Positions 43,564 to 48,420 of a stretch of 48,420 nt of DNA are shown here, piece after piece. Both the position numbers and the translations under genes were made by a program. Below the pieces are notes generated by a model. The model did no database searches. It was given only the letters and a program-made list of their open reading frames with translations, and was not told the origin of the DNA. Every line of letters begins with the position of its first letter. Position 1 is the first letter of the stretch. Origin of the DNA: an uncultured Chloroflexota bacterium. GTDB lineage: Bacteria; Chloroflexota; UBA11872; VXNJ01. Where the stretch lies: contig CAJWLF010000016.1 of NCBI GenBank assembly GCA_913043205.1, positions 1-48,420 on the forward strand, given 5' to 3'.

Positions 43564-44418
43564 ATGGATCTAATAAATGGGGTTCCGCGGAGCCCCTATC
43601 GTAGATTCGGAAATATCGTCACCATACCGCGAACGGTAGACAAGATTAGAGCAGATCTCGCTGGCACACTAGGTGAATATTATTGGAGGCATGGATTCAG
43701 TGAGTGGTTACTAGAGTTTCTCGGCCTAGAGCAAGATTCTATTCGTGATGCAGTAGCCAAACACCCGAACGACGATTCCATTTGGAAATGGATCCAAGAG
43801 AATATGCAGCCCCGCAACTATGAGGAAATTGCCCGGTTCAATCGCTACATAATCGAACTTCGGCCCAAGCCAGAGAACAGTGACAAGATTAGGAAGTTTT
43901 GTCGCTCCATTGGGAAAACAGAAATTGCAGACATCCTCACCTACTGCGAATGGCAAGACCTCGATGAAAACCGGCAGGCAGAATATTTGTCCGCCCCTAT
44001 TGATCTATCTGTCACCCCTCCACGAGATCCTTACCAAAAGTTTCTTGGCCTTGTAAACCTACCTCGCCTGTTAGACAAGGCTCGCGCGGAGCTGGCCGGA
44101 ACAATTGGCGCCTACCAATGGCGAACAGGGCAATCACTAGTGCTGCTCGAGTTCCTTGAACTATCGCCCGAAGGATTATTCGAAGCATTACGTATAGACC
44201 AGTCAGACGAAAGCATATGTGATTGGATTAGGAGACACATGGCCAAACGTAGCGACGCAGAAATTGCCCTATTCAATCTGGGAGCTATCCAAAATCCTCC
44301 TGCAACCATCGAGAGAATGCAAATGCACAACAGGTTCCTAAGTGACGTTGGACTGGGCAGCCTATATCCCATCACAACCGCCTTCGAGAGGCTTTGTTGG
44401 GACGACAGGCTACTATAA
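43564..44418 (+). CDS. tandem-duplicated DUF5069 protein
   Basis: 284 aa made of two DUF5069 units in tandem (about residues 8-112 and 153-255). Each has the signature of a Pro-Arg element, then K-x-R-A-x-L-A-G-T-x-G-x-Y, a W-x-x-G segment, an E-F-L-x-L, a D-(D/E)-S-I-x-x-W-I and a later A-x-F-N. DUF5069 proteins are usually single-domain, so a fused copy is unusual. Function unknown. An ATG at 43564 with ACGGAG upstream starts it. Confidence 0.8.
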   Translation: MDLINGVPRSPYRRFGNIVTIPRTVDKIRADLAGTLGEYYWRHGFSEWLLEFLGLEQDSIRDAVAKHPNDDSIWKWIQENMQPRNYEEIARFNRYIIELRPKPENSDKIRKFCRSIGKTEIADILTYCEWQDLDENRQAEYLSAPIDLSVTPPRDPYQKFLGLVNLPRLLDKARAELAGTIGAYQWRTGQSLVLLEFLELSPEGLFEALRIDQSDESICDWIRRHMAKRSDAEIALFNLGAIQNPPATIERMQMHNRFLSDVGLGSLYPITTAFERLCWDDRLL

Positions 44419-44480
44419 TTCCATATTCATTATTCGCAGAACGCAGAACATAGAACAATCTGGTAATTGGAGGATAGCTC

Positions 44481-45557
44481 ATGACACAAGCGCGCATTGC
44501 CGTAATAGGAACTGGATGGTGGTCTAATTTCACTCACGTGCCAGGGCTTCTCGACAACCCACGAGCAAACCTGGTCGCTGTGGCCGATACCAACCCAGAA
44601 ACCCTAAGTCGCTGCTTGGAAGCATACCCAGGGCCAAAGGGCTATCAAGATTATCAAGAGATGCTCGAAGTAGAAATTTTGGACGGCATAGTAGTCGCAA
44701 CTTCACATGCTTCCCATCACGAGATAACAAAGGATTGCCTGTTAGCAGAAACCCACGTGATGCTAGAAAAACCAATGGTCCTATCAGCTATCGACGCCTA
44801 CGACCTTGTAGAAACAGCCAACAGCTCCGGCCTGGAGATAATCGTAGGACACCCATACCATTTTGCCCCCGCAGTACTGAGGGCGCGCGAAGTAATCACA
44901 AGTGGCGAACTCGGAGCTGTTCAATGCATAAAATCACTGTTTACATCTGCGTGTATCGAGCTATACAAAGGCACCCCTACTCACAACACCAGTGTGCACC
45001 CAGTAATGGGCCCCGGGAAGATCTATTCCGATCCGATTGCATCCGGGGGAGGTCAAGGACATTTGCAATTAACTCATTCGTCGGCACTAACGTTTTTTGT
45101 CACCAACCTACAACCAGCTAGGGTTGCTGCCTTTATGAACAACTTTGATCTCCAAATCGGATTGGATCTTGTGGATGCAATCACTGCAAGATTCAAAGGA
45201 GGGGCAGTAGGAACATTTACCAGCACAGGCAACCTAACGGAACATGGGCAGATGGAACTGAACGTTTACTGCAAAGATGGTTATCTTTTGCTTGACGCCC
45301 TAAAAGGATCCTTAATCATTCGGCACTTCAGTGGGAAGGAAGAGACAATGCCTGCACAAGAATTTGAAGTCGCCAACCCTCGGTTCGCCACAGCCGCTAA
45401 CCTCGTAGATGTTTGCCTGGGTCTTGCGCCAAATGGTTCACCTCCACCCCCTGCAGTAGCCAGTGTGGAACTGCTAGATGCCGCATATAGGTCCGCTGCC
45501 CAAGACGGTGTTCCTGTAGATATACAAAGCCTCTTGCAATCTCTTGGAACGAGCTAA
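44481..45557 (+). CDS. Gfo/Idh/MocA family oxidoreductase (paralog 4)
   Basis: 358 aa. Motif AVIGTGWWSNFTHVPGL, signature LEKPMVLS, and GGGQGHLQLTHSSAL in the substrate domain, where the usual Asp-x-x-x-His reads with Thr-His. The later domain carries a FTSTGNL loop. ATG start with GGAGG 9 nt upstream. A solitary fourth member, closest in layout to none of the other three. Confidence 0.88.
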   Translation: MTQARIAVIGTGWWSNFTHVPGLLDNPRANLVAVADTNPETLSRCLEAYPGPKGYQDYQEMLEVEILDGIVVATSHASHHEITKDCLLAETHVMLEKPMVLSAIDAYDLVETANSSGLEIIVGHPYHFAPAVLRAREVITSGELGAVQCIKSLFTSACIELYKGTPTHNTSVHPVMGPGKIYSDPIASGGGQGHLQLTHSSALTFFVTNLQPARVAAFMNNFDLQIGLDLVDAITARFKGGAVGTFTSTGNLTEHGQMELNVYCKDGYLLLDALKGSLIIRHFSGKEETMPAQEFEVANPRFATAANLVDVCLGLAPNGSPPPPAVASVELLDAAYRSAAQDGVPVDIQSLLQSLGTS

Positions 45558-45614
45558 ATTTCACATATCCAACATCAGAAATAACGCGCAAGGAAAGCAG
45601 AAAGAGTTGAAACT

Positions 45615-45749
45615 TTGAATGACCACAGAACAGAAAAGTTTTCCCTAAAGAGCTGCCTCGGCACGATTGTGCTTGTAATAGCTATTTTCGTCGCCTTTGG
45701 TGTACTAGCTGGTCTGTTCGGCGTATGGCTAATGCAAGGCAGCACGTAA
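45615..45749 (+). CDS. single-TM microprotein (44 aa)
   Basis: A short ORF from TTG 45615 to TAA 45749. The N-terminus is charged (NDHRTEKF), then LGTIVLVIAIFVAFGVLAG plus LFGVWLM, one strong TM helix with GxxxG-type glycines, and a short polar end. No known family. AAAGAG lies about 10 nt upstream. Coding status is inferred from hydrophobicity and frame. Confidence 0.45.
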   Translation: MNDHRTEKFSLKSCLGTIVLVIAIFVAFGVLAGLFGVWLMQGST

Positions 45750-45791
45750 ACATCCAGTATAGGTCAAATGCTGACTAGGGCAGCACCTCAA

Positions 45792-45867
45792 TGGCGCCCC
45801 CAAGGGGTTTCGAACCCCTGTCTGCACCTTGAAAGGGTGCTGTCCTAGGCCTCTAGACGATGGGGGC
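45792..45867 (-). tRNA. tRNA-Glu(TTC)
   Basis: 76 nt. Acceptor GCCCCCA/TGGGGGC. Anticodon stem GCACC/GGTGC around CTTTCAA, anticodon TTC; T-loop TTCGAAA. CCA encoded. Single gene between the microprotein and the ornithine cyclodeaminase-like gene. Confidence 0.95.
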
Positions 45868-45952
45868 TGCGTTACTCTGAGTTACTACAACCAGCACCAA
45901 TTTTAGCACCGCAACAGCTCAGCAGCAGATCAATTAAATTTCAGCCACTATT

Positions 45953-46903
45953 CTAATCAGCTATACGCCGTCCAAAACCTTCACTAGTAGCCCGTTTGAA
46001 CACCAAATCAGCCACAGCAACATCCCATGTTCCGATACCCAAAGATTTAAAAAGTGTCCTCTCGCACTGATCGGTACGCCCTGCACACAACCCAGCTACA
46101 ACCTCCCCCAACATCACCATATCAGCCCAATCAAAATAGCCGTTGTGTACACCAGCTATCAAATCTGCCGATTCAATTTTTCCTTGCTTCAAATCATCCA
46201 CCGCAATCAAATCGAACATACCTAGGGCGTCCGTCTCTATTTCCTGAACAGTAAGCCGATTGCCTCCCATCGCGACAACGTGAACCCCAGGTCTCAAACA
46301 TTGTGCAGACAGCACTGGCTCAAGTGCATTTGTTGCCGTCACCACAATATCAGATCCTTCCCCGGCATCTCGAGCTGATTTTGCCTCGACAATCCTACAA
46401 TCAAGTCTAGATGACATTTTTGCTATAAAGTTGGCCCTGTTCTCAGGCTGGCGACTATAGACTTTAACCGTGCTCAGATTCGCAACCTCTGCTACCGCTT
46501 CCAGTTGCGTTTCTGCTTGGTACCCCGTACCGATCAGGCCCAATGTATTTGCATCGGGACGACTTAAATACCGTACACTCACCCCTGTAGCCGCCCCAGT
46601 TCTAATTTGACCGAGTCTCCCCGCTTCTATCACAGCCAATAACTCACCGGTCTCCATATCGAATAGATTAACTATCATACGTGAACCAGACGTATAGGCC
46701 TTTAGTCCTGCGCGCCCTAGGGGTTCTACAGCTCCGGCCATCACATTCATAACAACTCCAGCCTGTTCCAACCTGCTACGGGGCAAAACGCCAGCCTTGC
46801 CTTGCCCTTGCCACCGTATTACATCTTCAACCGCATCAATAGCTGCAGACATATCTAATAGACTATTTACATCTTGCTCCGAAATAAACAATGTCACTTG
46901 CAA
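45953..46903 (-). CDS. ornithine cyclodeaminase / mu-crystallin family protein
   Basis: 316 aa. PRSRLEQAGVVMNVMAG, the GLKAYTSG lysine motif, AVIEAGRLGQIRTGAATGVSVRYLSR, then the Rossmann motif LIGTGYQAETQLEA, followed by VKVYSR. GSDIVVTATNA and the MGGN loop complete the family. Reactions include ornithine to proline and imino-acid reduction. TTG start. FucU/RbsD-like gene lies 54 nt upstream on the same strand. Confidence 0.92.
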   Translation of the reverse strand: MQVTLFISEQDVNSLLDMSAAIDAVEDVIRWQGQGKAGVLPRSRLEQAGVVMNVMAGAVEPLGRAGLKAYTSGSRMIVNLFDMETGELLAVIEAGRLGQIRTGAATGVSVRYLSRPDANTLGLIGTGYQAETQLEAVAEVANLSTVKVYSRQPENRANFIAKMSSRLDCRIVEAKSARDAGEGSDIVVTATNALEPVLSAQCLRPGVHVVAMGGNRLTVQEIETDALGMFDLIAVDDLKQGKIESADLIAGVHNGYFDWADMVMLGEVVAGLCAGRTDQCERTLFKSLGIGTWDVAVADLVFKRATSEGFGRRIAD

Positions 46904-46957
46904 TAACTTCCTATGGTCAATTGGTTAGACTTATATAGATAGCTCATTAAGCCCGAT

Positions 46958-47389
46958 TCACTCAGGGGGAACAATTCCTTTTTTCATTAAAATGTTGCCG
47001 TACAAACGACGCTCCCCTGTCGAAATTACTGCAAAAGCCTCCTCAGTTTGCCTGTAGAACTCAAATCGTTCAGTTTCAGCAAATTCCACTGTTCTCCCTT
47101 CTGCCACATTTGCAATTTTCTTAAATTCTTTTACTACTTCGGGCTCAGGGGAATTGTCTACGGGAGCCATCGTCGAGCAGGATTTCTCAACAAACGTGTC
47201 TAGGGGCATTACAGTTAAGATTGCAGCCATCACTTCAGTAGCCGTGTTACCATCCATCCGAACTAGCCTCTGCGCCTTGGAGTTAGCTGGAAAGTTGGCA
47301 TCAACAATTGCTATGTCATCACCGTGCCCCATAGCAGCCAAAACATACAGTAGATCTGCATTGAGCAGCGGGTCTAGCTTTTTTAGCAT
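46958..47389 (-). CDS. RbsD/FucU family sugar mutarotase
   Basis: 143 aa. LDPLLNADLLYVLAAMGHGD with the catalytic-type H22, then IVDANFPA and a C-terminal RFEFYRQTEEAFAVISTGERRLYGN segment with the aromatic site. Catalyses anomer interconversion of L-fucose, ribose or related sugars. FucU-type length and His position favour fucose mutarotase. Starts ATG; operon with the cyclodeaminase-like gene. Confidence 0.9.
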   Translation of the reverse strand: MLKKLDPLLNADLLYVLAAMGHGDDIAIVDANFPANSKAQRLVRMDGNTATEVMAAILTVMPLDTFVEKSCSTMAPVDNSPEPEVVKEFKKIANVAEGRTVEFAETERFEFYRQTEEAFAVISTGERRLYGNILMKKGIVPPE

Positions 47390-47470
47390 TCTGTTCTCTC
47401 CATATATCTAACCCTCATCTTGCTCCAACAAAAACAATCGAGCAACTATTAATTTCTCTTTACTTTCATA

Positions 47471-47773
47471 CTATTTCTGCTCACCAGCACATTCTTTAGT
47501 TTGGTTATGCTCTGACAAACCCCACTCCACATCGTGCCCTTGTAAGCGGCCATGATATCTGCCGACAAAATTATATCTGCTCCAAATGTTGATGCCACAG
47601 ACAACTGATATCACTATCGCCAATAGCATCCTATGCATAACATCTTTCACATCGGCAATTAGCCCTAACACGAACAGCGTTCCCGCTGTGATCACTCCAG
47701 CCCACATAAACACCCCTAACACAAACCCCAAGAGGGTCACCAAAAACGCCTTTATCCGCAGATGCAACTTCAT
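47471..47773 (-). CDS. hypothetical small membrane protein
   Basis: 100 aa from ATG 47773 (a TTG at 47812 would add 13). A basic N-terminus is followed by TM segments around residues 10-38 and 47-65 (FLVTLLGFVLGVFMWAGVI and LLAIVISVVCGI). The C-terminal tail is hydrophilic, rich in Gly/His/Arg. No family recognised. It lies between fucU-like and tRNA-fMet, on the same strand as both. Confidence 0.55.
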   Translation of the reverse strand: MKLHLRIKAFLVTLLGFVLGVFMWAGVITAGTLFVLGLIADVKDVMHRMLLAIVISVVCGINIWSRYNFVGRYHGRLQGHDVEWGLSEHNQTKECAGEQK

Positions 47774-47846
47774 CTCATTTATCGAAATTATCCCTCCAGC
47801 ACCTAAACGCAAAAGACGTCCGAGCGTTATGTCGGACGCCTTGTCT

Positions 47847-47921
47847 TGGTTGCGGGGGTCGGATTCGAACCGACGACCTCCGGGTTATGAGCCCGACGAG
47901 CTGCCACTGCTCCACCCCGCG
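47847..47921 (-). tRNA. tRNA-fMet(CAT), initiator
   Basis: 75 nt. C1-A72 mismatch, acceptor CGCGGGG/CCCCGCA, D-arm GAGC/GCTC, GGG/CCC anticodon-stem pairs, loop CTCATAA, T-loop TTCGAAT, CCA encoded: all hallmarks of the initiator. Its 5' end is about 7 nt after the last P1 base of the RNase P RNA. Confidence 0.95.
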
Positions 47922-47926
47922 ATAAC

Positions 47927-48218
47927 CTATCGAGCAAGTCTATAAGCCGCATTCTGTCAAGAGCTGTCATCTATCTTGTACACAAGTTGCCTCGTATATC
48001 TTCGCGCCCTACCTGGGACTGGGCGGGCAGCCTCAATATCGTCCCTGCTTGAGCTTGCTCCAGGCAGAGTTTAACTCTTTTCACTCCGACCTACAGTCGA
48101 CATTAGTCTCTGTGTTACTAGTCCTCGCCTCACGGCGGATGGGTGTTACCCACTACCTGTGCCCTATGGAGTGCGGACTTTCCTCACACTAAGCGCGACA
48201 GCCTAACCTGCTCGATTT
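47927..48218 (-). ncRNA. rnpB: RNase P RNA (type A)
   Basis: On the minus strand the P1 helix is ATCGAGCA near 48209-48216, paired with TGCTCGAT near 47929-47936. The conserved GAGGAAAGTCC lies at 48175-48185. The AGGGCACAGGTAGTG and GGCGAGG regions follow, and the 3' element ACAGAATGCGGCTTATAGA at about 47939-47957. It is the catalytic RNA that cuts pre-tRNA leaders, working with rnpA of this window. Exact ends are approximate. Confidence 0.93.
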
Positions 48219-48391
48219 CTCAGCGCCAAGGGAAAATATCCCTCAACAACCGAAGGAGTGGCCGGAAAAATAGATGCGCCAATGATTCTACGCTCTGATA
48301 GGCGAGAATCGACCTTGCTCGGATTACTCCGATTAATAGACGCCGGTATATCGACTTAAGGATGGCATGACTCGCATCATGCAGGATCCCT

Positions 48392-48420
48392 AGAAAGGAG
48401 GTGATCCAGCCGCACCTTCC
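48392..48420 (-). rRNA. rrs: 16S rRNA, 3' end only (runs off right edge)
   Basis: The last 29 bases on the minus strand end in GGATCACCTCCTTTCT, the universal 3' end of 16S rRNA including the anti-Shine-Dalgarno sequence. The gene body lies beyond the window. A small hairpin (GCATGA/TCATGC, 48365-48382) lies about 10 nt past the 3' end. The next RNA gene is rnpB, about 175 nt on; no 23S or tRNA spacer follows. Confidence 0.95.

Noticed and set aside
47586-47945. 119-aa plus-strand ORF
   Set aside because: It crosses the membrane protein gene in antisense and the tRNA-fMet gene.
1-48420. CRISPR arrays, insertion sequences or transposases
   Set aside because: I saw no spaced direct repeats, transposase motifs or terminal inverted repeats.

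Overview
The window looks like a stretch of core chromosome from a free-living, probably marine bacterium. My best guess is the Chloroflexota, near the SAR202/Dehalococcoidia lineages. This is inference from gene content: dispersed Gfo/Idh/MocA, SDR, DUF2961, RraA, DUF1445 and GYD families, a 16S gene not followed by 23S, and frequent TTG/GTG starts. No database search was possible. Overall GC is a little under 50% and genes are densely packed on both strands.

Layout. 1-1.3 kb: a truncated DUF5666-like secreted or acidic protein, a previously unlisted zinc-ribbon/TM microprotein and an orphan VRR-NUC nuclease. 1.6-5.2 kb: a Gfo/Idh oxidoreductase facing a minus-strand cluster (coiled-coil protein, NYN/LabA RNase-like protein, HAD phosphatase, methyltransferase). 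5.4-9.4 kb: minus-strand xdhC-N, xdhC and polA, tightly coupled. 9.5 kb: mutM. 10.4-13.8 kb: the classical rpmH-rnpA-yidD-yidC-jag operon ending with a PfkB-type sugar kinase. 14-18.2 kb: DUF503, yvcK, gap, pgk and tRNA-Ala. 18.3-27.6 kb: an accessory carbohydrate region with two SDRs, a Gfo/Idh enzyme, an IolE-like isomerase, a DUF2961/GH172 protein, a sulfatase and a GH32 fructosidase, plus a small thiol-redox group. 27.7-33.5 kb: GYD protein, three tRNAs, a PSP1 protein, RraA-like, DUF1445, another Gfo/Idh enzyme and a ROK kinase. 33.7-43.3 kb: a plus-strand housekeeping run (fmdB-like, dtd, hisS/hisZ-like, hisG, hisD, hisB, nadK, recN, cca). 43.5-47.8 kb: a tandem DUF5069 protein, a fourth Gfo/Idh enzyme, tRNA-Glu, an ornithine cyclodeaminase-like enzyme, a FucU/RbsD mutarotase and a membrane protein. 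47.8-48.4 kb: tRNA-fMet, RNase P RNA and the 3' end of 16S rRNA, all on the minus strand.

How the parts fit. The rpmH operon supplies ribosome and RNase P protein, membrane insertion and Jag functions. rnpB lies at the far end of the window, only about 7 nt upstream of tRNA-fMet, so RNase P may make its own RNA's 3' end. cca matters because tRNA-Ile2 lacks an encoded CCA while the other five tRNAs have it. The GH32, GH172, sulfatase, isomerase and dehydrogenase genes plausibly handle fructose-containing, possibly sulfated, glycans.

The most unusual points are: the rnpB/tRNA-fMet/16S arrangement; an XdhC protein whose only sensible start is a CTG overlapping the upstream stop codon; a GC-rich mosaic patch inside the GH32 gene; a GH172-GH32 neighbourhood; a HisRS-like protein with altered histidine-site residues beside a long-form HisG; a YidC polyarginine tail whose codons contain the jag ribosome-binding site; and several small cysteine-rich or membrane proteins too short for standard gene calling.
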